Assembly: GCA_035508795.1 (NCBI GenBank)
Contig: DATJMJ010000141.1
Coordinates: 1 to 64,000 of the forward strand
Length of the DNA stretch: 64,000 nucleotides
Source of the DNA: DATJMJ01 sp035508795
Lineage (GTDB): Bacteria; Actinomycetota; Acidimicrobiia; Acidimicrobiales; Palsa-688
Direction: 5' to 3'
This document shows, one piece after another, positions 16,932-25,499 of this stretch. Below the pieces are notes generated by a model that was not told the DNA's origin, made no database searches, and saw only the letters and a program-made list of their open reading frames with translations. How positions within the stretch are numbered: position 1 is the first letter of the stretch; each line of letters begins with the position of its first letter. The position numbers and the translations under genes are program-made.

Positions 16932-16958
16932 GGCGGTAAGAGGCGGTAAAACTGGGCC

Positions 16959-17789
16959 GTGAACTTCGGAGTGGCTATTTTCCCCGTTGACGACGGGTTA
17001 CCCCCGGGTGAGCTGGCACAGCTGATCGAACAACGAGGCTACGAATCGCTCTTTTTCGCCGAGCATACCCACATCCCGGCGAGCGCGTCCCCCAAGGCCG
17101 AGGACGGGGGGCCTCTGCCCAGGCGCTACTGGCACACCTACGACCTGTTCGTGAGCATGACTGCTTCGGTGGCGGCGACGACACGTCTCAGAGTTGGCAG
17201 CGGGATATGCCTCGTCGTCGAACGAGACCCGATCATCACCGCCAAAGAAGTCGCCAGCATCGACTACCTCTCGGGAGGCCGCGTCGAGTTCGGCGTCGGG
17301 GCCGGTTGGAACCGCCGGGAGATGGCCGACCACGGCACCGACCCGAGCACGCGTATGGCTTTGATGGCCGAGCGGGTTCAGGCGATGAAAGCCATATGGG
17401 AACAGGACGTCGCGTCCTTTCATGGCCGTTACGTGTCCTTCGACGGCATCTGGTCCTGGCCCAAGCCGGCACAGCGCCCCCACCCGCCGGTCCTCGTTGG
17501 AGGTTACGGCCCCGGGGTGCTCGACCGTGTCCTGGCGTTCGGCGATGGATGGACGCCCGGCTACGGCGCCCCCGATCTCCTTGACCGGGCAAAAGAACTG
17601 TGGGCGAGGGCCGACCGGCGGGTGGAGGTACAGGTTATGGGTGTGCCGGCGGACCCCAAGGTGTTCGACGAGCTCGAGCGAGCGGGAGTGAGCCGGGTGG
17701 TGCACTGGCTGCCGCCGGTGCGGCGCGGGCCGTTGGAGCGGGCGCTGGACCGGTACGAAACAGCCTTGGCCGCGTTCCACGGCGAGTGA
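16959..17789 (+). CDS. LLM-class (F420-type) flavin-dependent oxidoreductase
   Basis: A 276-residue luciferase-like TIM barrel. The N-terminus NFGVAIFPVDDGL, GYESLFFAEHTHIP, RVGSGICLVVERDP, KEVASIDYLSGGRVEFGVGAGW and PPVLVGGYGPGVLDRV are hallmarks of actinobacterial F420-dependent members of this family. It starts with GTG 16959. Such enzymes transfer hydride between F420 and diverse substrates. Why one is inside a uronate locus is unclear; it may oxidise an intermediate or simply be carried along. The presence of F420 enzymes supports an actinobacterial host. Confidence 0.85.
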   Translation: MNFGVAIFPVDDGLPPGELAQLIEQRGYESLFFAEHTHIPASASPKAEDGGPLPRRYWHTYDLFVSMTASVAATTRLRVGSGICLVVERDPIITAKEVASIDYLSGGRVEFGVGAGWNRREMADHGTDPSTRMALMAERVQAMKAIWEQDVASFHGRYVSFDGIWSWPKPAQRPHPPVLVGGYGPGVLDRVLAFGDGWTPGYGAPDLLDRAKELWARADRRVEVQVMGVPADPKVFDELERAGVSRVVHWLPPVRRGPLERALDRYETALAAFHGE

Positions 17790-17806
17790 CCGACCTGATA
17801 TTGCCG

Positions 17807-17822
17807 TTGTAAGCGTTTTCTG
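17807..17822. promoter_or_regulatory. third LacI-type operator, upstream of the GH105 gene
   Basis: TTGTAAGCGTTTTCTG keeps the AAGCG core and spacing of the sites at 7501 and 7646. It lies 16 bp before the GH105 start, within the leader, where a bound repressor would block transcription or elongation. Confidence 0.55.
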
Positions 17823-17838
17823 GGCAGAAGGAGCCGTT

Positions 17839-18960
17839 ATGGCCCCAACGTCATGGGCCGTCGCAGTCGCAGAGACCATCATGAAGCGCAACCCCGGCAC
17901 GCCGCAGGACGTGCTTGCCCGCTGGTCCTACTGGAAGGCGTACACGCTCCTCGGCTTCGAGATGCTCTGGCGGACTACTGGCGACCGCCGCTATTTCGAT
18001 TTCATCGAGCGGCAAATGAGCCCCTTCATCGACGAAGAGGGCAACCTGGTCGGGGCGAAGCTCGATTCGCTCGACAACATCATGCCCGGGACGATCGTTG
18101 CGGCCCTGTACGAGCACACCGGCGACGAGCGCTACCGCAAGGCGGCGACTTTGGTCCGCCGTGCCTTTGACGATTACCCGCGCAACCCCGACGGCGGGTT
18201 TTGGCACGCGAAGGACCTCACGGGCGAGATGTGGGTCGACGGGGTCTTCATGGGCCAGATGTGCCTCATCCGCTATGGGACATCGATCGGCGACGCTGAG
18301 TACTGCTTCGGCGAAGCCGTCAGGCAGGTCACCATTTTTTCCGGCCACGCCCTCAAAGGCGACACTGGCCTCTACTTGCACGCGTGGGCCGCGCAGCCCG
18401 ACCTGCCGAGGGTCAAGCCGGGCAGGGTCGAGCGATGGGCGGGCACGACGACGGGGCTTTCGAGCGAGGTTTGGAGCGAGGGCCTGGGCTGGTACGCACT
18501 GGTCCTGGCCGAGGCATTGGCCGTCCTGCCGTCAGACCACGCGGGCAGGCCGGAGGTGGCAGACATTTTCGGGCGTCTTGCCGCCGGCCTGAAACGTGTT
18601 CAGGATCCCGTCAGCGGCGGCTGGTACCAGGTCGTCGACAAGGGCGAGTGGCCTGGCAACTGGGTCGACACTTCGGGGACCGCAATGTTCACCTACGCGC
18701 TCCAACGTGGCATCGAGCTCGGCCTATTGGACGAGGGGGGGTACGCGCCGGTCGTCGCCCGTGGCTACCAGTGCATTGTTGCCAACGCCACCGTCGACGA
18801 GGACGGCCTGGTCGACGTGCACAGCGCGTGCGACGGGCTCTGCGTGCAGCGGGACTACGACGCGTACATCAACGCGCGGCGGGTGACGAACGCAAAGGAA
18901 GCCGTGGCCGGGTTCCTTTGGGCGGCGGCCATTGTCGAAAAACCGGGCCGCCCCGGCTGA
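17839..18960 (+). CDS. GH105-like unsaturated rhamnogalacturonyl hydrolase
   Basis: A 373-residue alpha/alpha-barrel of the YteR/YesR type. The opening pattern RWSYWKAYTLLGFEML, the LDSLDNIMPG loop, and GEMWVDGVFMGQMC with D134 as the likely catalytic acid match GH105. WSEGLGWYALVLAEAL and WVDTSGTAMFTYAL match the later helices. Such enzymes release unsaturated galacturonate from rhamnogalacturonan-derived disaccharides inside the cell; no signal peptide is present. AGAAGGAGCC is the ribosome site. Its own LacI-type site directly upstream links it to the importer. Having both GH88-like and GH105-like enzymes suggests more than one unsaturated linkage is handled. Confidence 0.88.
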   Translation: MAPTSWAVAVAETIMKRNPGTPQDVLARWSYWKAYTLLGFEMLWRTTGDRRYFDFIERQMSPFIDEEGNLVGAKLDSLDNIMPGTIVAALYEHTGDERYRKAATLVRRAFDDYPRNPDGGFWHAKDLTGEMWVDGVFMGQMCLIRYGTSIGDAEYCFGEAVRQVTIFSGHALKGDTGLYLHAWAAQPDLPRVKPGRVERWAGTTTGLSSEVWSEGLGWYALVLAEALAVLPSDHAGRPEVADIFGRLAAGLKRVQDPVSGGWYQVVDKGEWPGNWVDTSGTAMFTYALQRGIELGLLDEGGYAPVVARGYQCIVANATVDEDGLVDVHSACDGLCVQRDYDAYINARRVTNAKEAVAGFLWAAAIVEKPGRPG

Positions 18961-18996
18961 GCAATCTCGGGTTAGCCGCGCCGGCAAGCTTCAAGC

Positions 18997-19024
18997 CGTG
19001 CCGCGCCGGCGTGCTACCGGCACG
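18997..19024. terminator. possible bidirectional hairpin between GH105 and kdgK
   Basis: CGTGCCG at 18997-19003 pairs with CGGCACG at 19018-19024 across a 14-base GC-rich loop. The position between convergent genes suggests termination for both. No T-tract is present. Confidence 0.4.
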
Positions 19025-19036
19025 CAAAGGCTGGGT

Positions 19037-20179
19037 TTATCGTTGCACGCGGGCGTGGCCGCCAGCGGCGAGCCTTTTGACCTCCGCCAAAGTGGCCATG
19101 GAGGTGTCCCCGGGCGTCGTCATTGCCAAGGCCCCGTGCGCGACCCCCAATGCCAGCGCCTCGTCCAGGCCGGAGCCCGACAGCACGCCATATATCAGCC
19201 CGGAGGCAAACGAGTCGCCTCCCCCTACCCGGTCCAACACCTCCAGGTCTTGGCGGGTCGCGGACCTGTGAAGGTGCCCGCCGGCGTAGCAAATGCCTCC
19301 CCAGTCGTTGCGGCTGGCCGAACGCACCGTACGCAGGCTTGTGGCGATCAGGCTCACATTTGGGTAGTCGGCGACGACTTCCTCCAGCATTTCCTCGTAA
19401 GCGGCGGCATCGAGCTCCGAGAAGGACTCGTCCACACCGCGCACTTCGTACCCGAGCGCGGCGTGGAAATCTTCCTCGTTGCCGAACATTACGTCGACCA
19501 GGCCGGCCAGCCGGCGGTTGACCCTGACGGCCTCTGGCGCGCCACCTATGCCCTGCCAGAGCGACGGGCGGTAGTTGAGGTCGTAGGAAACGACGGTGCC
19601 CGCGGCACGGGCCGCTCGCATGGCTTCCTCGGCCACCGCGGCCGAGCTTTCAGACAGCCCGGCAAAAATACCCCCGGTGTGCAGCCAACGCACCCCCTCG
19701 GTATTGAAGATTCGCTCCCAGTCGACCTCGCCAGGCCGGATCTGGGACGCTGCCGTGTGCCCCCGGTCGGAGCAACCGACCGCCCCTCGCGCCCCGAAAC
19801 CTCGCTCGGTGAAGTTGAGGCCGTTGCGGACAGCCCTTCCCACCCCGTCGTAGGGGACGAAACGGACGTGAGAGATGTCAACACCTCCCTGGAGCATGAG
19901 GTCTTCGACGAGACGCCCTACCGGGTTGTCGGCCAGCGCGCTCACCAGCGCCGTCCGCATACCGAAACAGCGGCGCAAGCCCCGGGCGACGTTGTACTCG
20001 CCGCCGCCTTCCCAGACTTGAAAGGACCGGGCTGTCGAAATGCGGCCCTCCCCCGGGTCGAGGCGCAACATCACTTCTCCCACGGCCACCAGGTCCCAGC
20101 GGCACTGCTCGGCGGGCCGCAGGCGCAGGCCTGCGACGGGCTCGCCCGGCCCCACCTGGCCCGTGCCGGCATCAGGCAC
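19037..20179 (-). CDS. kdgK: 2-keto-3-deoxygluconate kinase (PfkB family), copy 1
   Basis: A 380-residue PfkB-fold kinase. After about 28 extra N-terminal residues comes WDLVAVGEVMLRLDPG, then EGGGEYNVARGL (substrate and dimer region), VSYDLNYRPSLW typical of KDG kinases, and RVGGGDSFASGLIYG with the catalytic aspartate. It would phosphorylate 2-keto-3-deoxygluconate to KDPG. GTG 20179 overlaps the eda stop by 8 bp, giving an eda-kdgK unit convergent to the GH105 gene. A second kinase of this kind lies at 52.9 kb. Confidence 0.9.
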   Translation of the reverse strand: MPDAGTGQVGPGEPVAGLRLRPAEQCRWDLVAVGEVMLRLDPGEGRISTARSFQVWEGGGEYNVARGLRRCFGMRTALVSALADNPVGRLVEDLMLQGGVDISHVRFVPYDGVGRAVRNGLNFTERGFGARGAVGCSDRGHTAASQIRPGEVDWERIFNTEGVRWLHTGGIFAGLSESSAAVAEEAMRAARAAGTVVSYDLNYRPSLWQGIGGAPEAVRVNRRLAGLVDVMFGNEEDFHAALGYEVRGVDESFSELDAAAYEEMLEEVVADYPNVSLIATSLRTVRSASRNDWGGICYAGGHLHRSATRQDLEVLDRVGGGDSFASGLIYGVLSGSGLDEALALGVAHGALAMTTPGDTSMATLAEVKRLAAGGHARVQR

Positions 20180-20813
20180 GTCTGGTCTCCCTGACGATCG
20201 CTACCGCTTCAGCTGCAAGCTTTTCGACTTCGGCATATCGGCCGTCGGCCAAAAGCTCCCGCTTGGCAAGCCAGGTCCCCCCGCAGGCCGCAACCGAGGG
20301 CAGGCCGAGGTACTCGGCCAAGTTGGCGGGGCTGACCCCACCCGTAGGGACGAAGCGGACATCGGGGAACGGGCCGGCCACCGCCTTGAGGAAGCTGGTC
20401 CCGCCGAAGACCCCGGCTGGGAAGAACTTGACGAGGGGGGCACCGGCGCTTACCGCCCTCCCGATCTCGGTGGGCGTGCAGGCTCCGGGCAGAGCGAGGA
20501 TCCCGAGCTCGCGGCACACGTCCAGGACCTCGGGGTCTGTGCCGGGTGACACGACGAATTGTGCTCCGCCTTCGATCACGCGCCGGGCATCTTTCGCCGT
20601 GCGGACGGTGCCCGCCCCGACGAGCGCTTCGGGATGGGACCGCCGGAGCAGCCCGATAGCCTCGGCCCCGGCGGGAGTGCGCAGGGTGATCTCGGCTGCC
20701 GGGAGCCCTCCGGCGCTCAGTGCGTCCAGCAAAGGCTCGGCTTGGTCGACCGACGCCAGCTCTATGACGGGGACGACACCCAACATGGAAATGCGTTCGA
20801 CGAGGTCGCTCAT
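20172..20813 (-). CDS. eda: 2-dehydro-3-deoxy-phosphogluconate aldolase, copy 1
   Basis: A 213-residue class I aldolase of the Entner-Doudoroff type. GVVPVIEL at the start, AAEITLRTPAGAEAI (Glu of the ITLRT motif), GAGTVRTAKDA, PGTDPEVLDVC, and PLVKFFPAG, whose Lys is the Schiff-base residue, are all present, ending with RFVPTGGVSPANLAEYL. It cleaves KDPG to pyruvate and glyceraldehyde-3-phosphate. It is first in a two-gene unit with kdgK and divergent from an aldo/keto reductase, with a dyad in the shared promoter region. Confidence 0.94.
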   Translation of the reverse strand: MSDLVERISMLGVVPVIELASVDQAEPLLDALSAGGLPAAEITLRTPAGAEAIGLLRRSHPEALVGAGTVRTAKDARRVIEGGAQFVVSPGTDPEVLDVCRELGILALPGACTPTEIGRAVSAGAPLVKFFPAGVFGGTSFLKAVAGPFPDVRFVPTGGVSPANLAEYLGLPSVAACGGTWLAKRELLADGRYAEVEKLAAEAVAIVRETRRA

Positions 20814-20892
20814 ATCCGCTCTCTTTCTGCTAAACCGAAGCTACTCCCCAGGGGGGAGTGACGGCCCCGCCTTCCCGGCAGGTGGCCCGATA

Positions 20893-20916
20893 ACTTGGCA
20901 TCCTGTTATGATAAGT
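20893..20916. promoter_or_regulatory. possible operator dyad in the eda/AKR divergent promoter region
   Basis: An imperfect dyad ACTT-N2-CAT-N6-ATG-N2-AAGT sits in the only AT-rich part of the 228-bp region between eda (minus) and the aldo/keto reductase (plus). It shares ATCCT-N3-AT with the dyad at 25508, so the same regulator, perhaps GntR-type, might bind both. No such regulator gene is in the window. Confidence 0.4.
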
Positions 20917-21041
20917 TTAGTGCCAGCTGCCGCTCCACCTCCGTAGGCGGTAAAGGTCACAGTGGCGCTGGTTCCTCAATCTGCTTGCGCCTTTTCAAAT
21001 TTGGGGAACACAAGTCCGCTAGTCGAAAAAGGAGAACGACC

Positions 21042-22016
21042 ATGAACTATCGCCGCCTGGGGAAGACAGGCCTTCAAGTGTCCGAGCTTGGTTACGGTGC
21101 TTGGGGGATAGGCAAGACCGGCTGGCTCGGTGCGCAGGACGACGAGTCGTTGCGGGCCCTGCACCGCGCCATCGAACAAGGTGTCAATTTCATCGACACT
21201 GCGCTCCTTTACGGTGACGGCCATAGCGAGCAGCTGGTGGGCAGGGCAGTAAGGGAAGCCAGCGGGACGGTTTACGTATCGACGAAGGTGCCCCCCAAAA
21301 ATATGGTGTTGCCTGCTCCCGCGGGTATCCCGGCTAGCGACGCGTTCCCGGGTGACTGGGTGGTCGAGTGCACGGAGCGAAGCCTCGCCAACCTCGGGCT
21401 CGAGACGATAGATGTCCAGCAGTTCCACGTTTGGTCGGACGAATGGCTGGGCCAGGGCGACTGGCTCGACGCCATCGAGCGCCTCCGCACCGAGGGCAAA
21501 ATCCGCTACTTCGGCGTCTCGATCAACGACCACCAGCCGGCCAGCGCGTTGGCCCTCGTCAAATCGGGCGCCGTCGACACGGTCCAGGTGATCTACAACG
21601 TCTTCGACCAGAGCCCCGAGGACGAGCTCTTCCCGGCAGTGGAGGCCAACGATGTCGGCGTCATCGTCAGGGTCCCCTTCGACGAGGGCGGCCTGACCGG
21701 CAACGTCAACCCGGCCACGAAGTTCCCCGACGGGGACTGGCGCAACAGGTATTTCGGTGGTGACCGCAAGGAAGAGGTGTGGGAACACGTGGAGGCGATC
21801 ACAAAGGACCTGGGGATCCCCGTCGAACGCCTCCCGGAAATAGCCCTGCGTTACTGCCTTTCCCAGCAGGCCGTTTCAACTGTGATCCCCGGCATGCGCT
21901 CGGTCCGCAGCGTGGAGGCCAACGTCGCGGCCTCGAAGCTCGGGGCCCTCTCAGCCGAGGAGCAAAAAACGCTTCACGAGCACCGCTGGGTGAGGAACTT
22001 CTACCAGGCGCCGTAG
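21042..22016 (+). CDS. aldo/keto reductase
   Basis: A 324-residue (beta/alpha)8 NADPH-dependent reductase. YRRLGKTGLQVSELGYGAWGIG, NFIDTALLYGDGHSE with catalytic Asp and Tyr, VSTKVPP with the Lys, and DVQQFHVW with the His are visible; the C-terminus has VIPGMRSVRSVEANVAAS for cofactor binding. ATG 21042 is preceded by AAAAGGAGAAC. It opens a four-gene plus-strand unit (AKR, cupin, SDR, ADH). Reduction of a sugar aldehyde or ketone is likely; substrate unknown. Confidence 0.9.
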   Translation: MNYRRLGKTGLQVSELGYGAWGIGKTGWLGAQDDESLRALHRAIEQGVNFIDTALLYGDGHSEQLVGRAVREASGTVYVSTKVPPKNMVLPAPAGIPASDAFPGDWVVECTERSLANLGLETIDVQQFHVWSDEWLGQGDWLDAIERLRTEGKIRYFGVSINDHQPASALALVKSGAVDTVQVIYNVFDQSPEDELFPAVEANDVGVIVRVPFDEGGLTGNVNPATKFPDGDWRNRYFGGDRKEEVWEHVEAITKDLGIPVERLPEIALRYCLSQQAVSTVIPGMRSVRSVEANVAASKLGALSAEEQKTLHEHRWVRNFYQAP

Positions 22017-22043
22017 CATTCACGAGGACTTAGGGAGACAGCC

Positions 22044-22535
22044 ATGGGCGCAGACATTGACATCGAGAGCGTATTGGCCTCGCCGGAGCTCCGCTCGAGC
22101 GGCGACCAACTGTGGGATCCCGAGACGCTGCCTTGGGTCCCCCAGGCGGACGGCGTTTCGGCCCGTTTGCTACATATCTCAACGGAAAACGGCAGCTGGG
22201 CCAACCTGCTGCGAGTCACCAAACAGGGGACGGTCAGTCTGCACCGCCACCTGGGCCCTGTCGAGGCCTGGGTCGTGGGGGGCCAGTGGCGCTACCTCGA
22301 GCACGACTGGGTGGCGCGCCCTGGGATGTACGTCTTCGAGCCGGCGGGAGATGTCCACACCCTCGTCAACGCTGGTACGGACGAAATGATCACGCTCTTT
22401 GTCATCCACGGCCCGATCGAGTACCTGAGCCCCGACGGCGACGTGATTTTCACAGAGACCGCCGAGACAAAACTGACCAGGTACGTGCGCTACTGTGAGG
22501 CCAACAACCTCCCGCTCGCGCCGTTGCTCGCCTGA
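22044..22535 (+). CDS. cupin-domain protein, 2,4'-dihydroxyacetophenone dioxygenase-like
   Basis: A 163-residue single-cupin protein. SLHRHLGPVEAWVVGGQWRYLEHDW followed by ARPGMYVFEPAGDVHTLVN gives the two cupin motifs with His-x-His, Glu and a later His as metal ligands. The overall pattern resembles the 2,4'-dihydroxyacetophenone dioxygenase family, which is broadly annotated and often not a true dioxygenase. In this locus it may be a sugar isomerase or epimerase-like cupin. As a cupin it is a conceivable stand-in for the lost KduI, but there is no direct evidence. Confidence 0.75.
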   Translation: MGADIDIESVLASPELRSSGDQLWDPETLPWVPQADGVSARLLHISTENGSWANLLRVTKQGTVSLHRHLGPVEAWVVGGQWRYLEHDWVARPGMYVFEPAGDVHTLVNAGTDEMITLFVIHGPIEYLSPDGDVIFTETAETKLTRYVRYCEANNLPLAPLLA

Positions 22536-22552
22536 ACCTCCGGAGGGCCCAC

Positions 22553-23347
22553 ATGGAGCTCAACCTGACCGGCCGCGTGGCCTTGGTCAACGCGGCCAGC
22601 CGTGGCCTCGGCCGCGGCATCGCCGAAGCGCTCGCCGCCGAGGGTGTTCGGCTGGTGATCTCGTCCCGTAGCGCCGAGGCGATCGAGCGCACCGCGGCTG
22701 AGATTTCATCGGCGTGGGGCGGCGAAGTGACACCGGTGGCGGCGGACGTGGCCGAGCCAGGTACCGCTGATCGCCTTGCCGAGCTCACCGTCGAGCGTTA
22801 TGGCCAGCTCGACATGCTCATCAACAACAGTGGCGGGCCGCCGGGGGGCGTGTTCACAGATTTCGACGACGATGCATGGCAAAACGCCTTCGACCTCCTG
22901 CTGCTCAACGTGGTCCGGATGGTGAGGGCTTGCCTGCCGCACCTGCGGGCAAGTGGCCACGGCCGGATCGTAAACGTCGTTTCGACGGCGGTCCGCCAGC
23001 CGATCCCGGGCCTGATCCTGTCCAACAGCTTGCGGGCCGGAGTCGTAGGCCTGGCCAAAACATTGTCCAACGAACTTGCCCCGGACCATATCACGGTCAA
23101 TTCGGTGCTCCCCGGGCGTATCCTGACGGACCGCCTCAGGGAGGGTTTCGCCGCCCGGGCACGCGCAGCGGGCGTCCCGGTTGACGAATTGGCCCGGGCC
23201 GAGGTCGCCAAAGAGATCCCGCTCGGGCGCGTAGGCGAGCCTGCCGAGTTCGGCAGCCTCGTAGCCTTTTTGTGCTCCGACTCTGCGTCCTATATCACCG
23301 GCCAGATGATCTCGGTGGACGGGGGTCAAGTCCGGGGCCTCCTCTAA
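22553..23347 (+). CDS. divergent SDR-family protein lacking the canonical YxxxK
   Basis: A 264-residue SDR with the dinucleotide segment NAASRGLGRGIAEAL, NNSGGPPGG in place of NNAG, and the usual GQMISVDGG C-terminus. Where other SDRs have the catalytic YxxxK, this one reads PGLILSNSLRAGVVGL, so no tyrosine is in place. Such tyrosine-less members form a recognisable subgroup annotated as 3-oxoacyl-ACP reductase-like. It may use other residues or act as a non-reductive enzyme. It lies 17 bp after the cupin gene and 19 bp before the ADH, in the same unit. Confidence 0.85.
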   Translation: MELNLTGRVALVNAASRGLGRGIAEALAAEGVRLVISSRSAEAIERTAAEISSAWGGEVTPVAADVAEPGTADRLAELTVERYGQLDMLINNSGGPPGGVFTDFDDDAWQNAFDLLLLNVVRMVRACLPHLRASGHGRIVNVVSTAVRQPIPGLILSNSLRAGVVGLAKTLSNELAPDHITVNSVLPGRILTDRLREGFAARARAAGVPVDELARAEVAKEIPLGRVGEPAEFGSLVAFLCSDSASYITGQMISVDGGQVRGLL

Positions 23348-23366
23348 AACGTGCCCTAATAGCCAA

Positions 23367-24356
23367 ATGCGAGCGCTCGTTTGGGAAAAGGCGGGGCAAG
23401 TGGCCGTTGCCGACGTCGATGCGCCCGTCCCTGCGCCAGGTTTGGCCTTGGTCTACCCCACTTATGCCGGTCTTTGCGGCACCGACTTGCACATCTATCA
23501 AGGTGAGCACCCGCGCGCGCAGCCGGGGCTCGTCATCGGCCACGAGATCGTCGGCCACACGGCGTTGCCTCCGGGCGCTGGGGACGCTACCGGCGCCGAG
23601 GACCGTGCCGGGACGGCCGTTTTCGTCAATCCTCTTATATCTTGCGGAACATGTGAGACTTGCCTGCGAGGTCATAGCCACGTCTGCGACAAGCTCCGGC
23701 TTTTTGGGATCGACGCCAACGGCGGCGCCGCTGAGGTGCTCGCGGTGCCTCCGGCCCATTTGGTCCCGCTGCCGGCGACCCTGGATCTGAGGCTCGCGGC
23801 GATGATCGAGCCACTGGCCGTCGCAGTACGCGCCGTGCGCCGCGGAGGGGTTGGCACCGGCGACCGTGTTCATGTGGTCGGCGCCGGGCCGATCGGCCTC
23901 CTGGTCGCCACCTGCGCGCGCCTCAACGGGGCCTCGGTGGTGACTGTTTCCGAAATGGCGGCCCGGCGAGGAGAAATGGCGGCAAGTCTTGGGTTTCGCG
24001 TCGTCGGTAGTGAAGCGAGAAACCGCTCGGCGGAGGTCGTGTTCGACTGCACGGGACATCCTTCGGCATCTCCCACGGTGCTCGAGTGGGCCGCCACGGG
24101 GGGCACAATTGTGACCGTCGGGGCATACCCGGGCGTCGTAGGGGTCAACCTTCAGGACATGATGTTCCGGGAACTGAGGATGGTCGGTACGCGCGTCTAC
24201 TCGCCCGAAGACGTCTCCGCTGCGATAGCGTTGATATCAGCGGGCAGTGTGGACTTCTCGCTGTTTATAACCAGTGTCGTACCGCTCGACCAGGGCCCGG
24301 AGGCGATCACGCGGCTGAGGTCGGGCGAAGAGCTGAAGGTCCTGCTCGAGATCTAA
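23367..24356 (+). CDS. zinc-dependent medium-chain alcohol dehydrogenase
   Basis: A 329-residue MDR enzyme. The catalytic zinc site is formed by GLCGTDLH and GHEIVG; the structural zinc lobe is CGTCETCLRGHSHVC. The Rossmann fold begins VHVVGAGPIGLLVATCARL. The pattern is closest to threonine/sorbitol/butanediol dehydrogenases, which oxidise secondary alcohols of polyols and sugars. It is the last gene of the AKR-cupin-SDR-ADH unit and convergent to a second AKR. Confidence 0.9.
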   Translation: MRALVWEKAGQVAVADVDAPVPAPGLALVYPTYAGLCGTDLHIYQGEHPRAQPGLVIGHEIVGHTALPPGAGDATGAEDRAGTAVFVNPLISCGTCETCLRGHSHVCDKLRLFGIDANGGAAEVLAVPPAHLVPLPATLDLRLAAMIEPLAVAVRAVRRGGVGTGDRVHVVGAGPIGLLVATCARLNGASVVTVSEMAARRGEMAASLGFRVVGSEARNRSAEVVFDCTGHPSASPTVLEWAATGGTIVTVGAYPGVVGVNLQDMMFRELRMVGTRVYSPEDVSAAIALISAGSVDFSLFITSVVPLDQGPEAITRLRSGEELKVLLEI

Positions 24357-24392
24357 CCCGCGCTCGCCTGGCCGTGGCTCGCTCTCCTAGGT

Positions 24393-24410
24393 CTTGCCGC
24401 CCGCGGCGAG
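24393..24410. terminator. weak GC hairpin between convergent ADH and AKR genes
   Basis: CTTGCCGC/GCGGCGAG flank two bases, giving a 7-bp stem with a small loop. It lies in the 108-bp gap between two converging genes. No T-run is present, so this is only a candidate. Confidence 0.3.
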
Positions 24411-24464
24411 GGGGGCGACGAAATGTGCCGATTGGCGCCGAAGCCGTGCCGGTGGAGGAGGAGC

Positions 24465-25493
24465 TCAGCCGGCTTTGGGGGGCCTGGTCGGGCCCATGCC
24501 AACGGCGAGCTCGACGAGAGCGCCCTCGATCTCGTCGAGATCCCTGTCGGAGAGCGACACGGCGCCGGCACCGATCCAACCGTCCACCTGGTCAGGAGAG
24601 CGCGATCCGACGATGGCGCCGGTGACCCCGGGCCAGCTCAGCACCCAGGCGAGGGCGATCGAGGCGACTGAAGCATTTTGGCGCTCGGCAATGGGGATGA
24701 GGCGGTCCCTGAAGGCGAGGTTCTTTTGTAGTGCCGGTGGTGCGTAGTGGGTGAACTCCTGGTGCCACAAGCGGAAATCCCTCGGGTCCATGAGAGCGAC
24801 CCTCTCGGCCGAGAAACTGTCAGTTAGCAGGCCGCACTGGAGCGGGCTGTAGCAAATGACGCCCGTCCCATTGCTGGCACACCACGACAAAAGGTCGTAA
24901 CCCGCGCGGCGGTCGATGAGGGAGAGCGGCGGCTGGAGAGAATCGACGTGGCGGATCTTTTCGCAACGCTCGAGCAGAGGGATGTCGTAATTGGACACGC
25001 CCCCGTAGCGGACCTTACCGGCGTCGATGAGGTCGGCCATCGCTCCCCAGGAATCTTCAGCCTCCACGCCCGACTTGTCGGGCCAGTGGAACTGCAAAAG
25101 GTCGAGATGGTCCACCCCCAGGCGCTTGAGGGAAGCCTCGCACTCCATCCGGACCGAATCGGGGCGCAGGATATTTTGCGGGTCCCCGTCGGGCTGTGCC
25201 GCTGACGGGCGGAGGCCGCATTTTGTGAAGATGAGCGGCCGGTCGTTTTGCGGGATGCCCGAAATCGCTTTTCCCACCATCTCTTCCGCGTGACCCCGCC
25301 CGTAGATCGCCGCCGTGTCGACCCAGTTGAGCCCGAGGCCGATGGCGTGGCGGAGCGACCTCACCGAAGACCAGTCGTCTTGCGGTCCCCATCCGTACTT
25401 CCAGCCATCACCGCCGATCGCCCATGTACCGCAGCCGATAACGGTGATGTTTGGCCCGCTCTTGCCGAGCTGGCGAGTCGGTAGAGACGTCAC
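24465..25493 (-). CDS. aldo/keto reductase
   Basis: A 342-residue AKR. RQLGKSGPNITVIGCGTWAIGG, NWVDTAAIYGRGHAEE (Asp, Tyr), LIFTKCGLR (Lys) and DLLQFHWPD (His) are in place; the cofactor segment near the end is AIVGSRSPDQVDGWI. It is a different subgroup from the AKR at 21042. The GTG start at 25493 coincides with the predicted transcription start, so the mRNA may be leaderless. The stretch between its -35 and -10 holds a dyad, pointing to repression. Confidence 0.9.
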   Translation of the reverse strand: MTSLPTRQLGKSGPNITVIGCGTWAIGGDGWKYGWGPQDDWSSVRSLRHAIGLGLNWVDTAAIYGRGHAEEMVGKAISGIPQNDRPLIFTKCGLRPSAAQPDGDPQNILRPDSVRMECEASLKRLGVDHLDLLQFHWPDKSGVEAEDSWGAMADLIDAGKVRYGGVSNYDIPLLERCEKIRHVDSLQPPLSLIDRRAGYDLLSWCASNGTGVICYSPLQCGLLTDSFSAERVALMDPRDFRLWHQEFTHYAPPALQKNLAFRDRLIPIAERQNASVASIALAWVLSWPGVTGAIVGSRSPDQVDGWIGAGAVSLSDRDLDEIEGALVELAVGMGPTRPPKAG

Positions 25494-25499
25494 GGCAGA

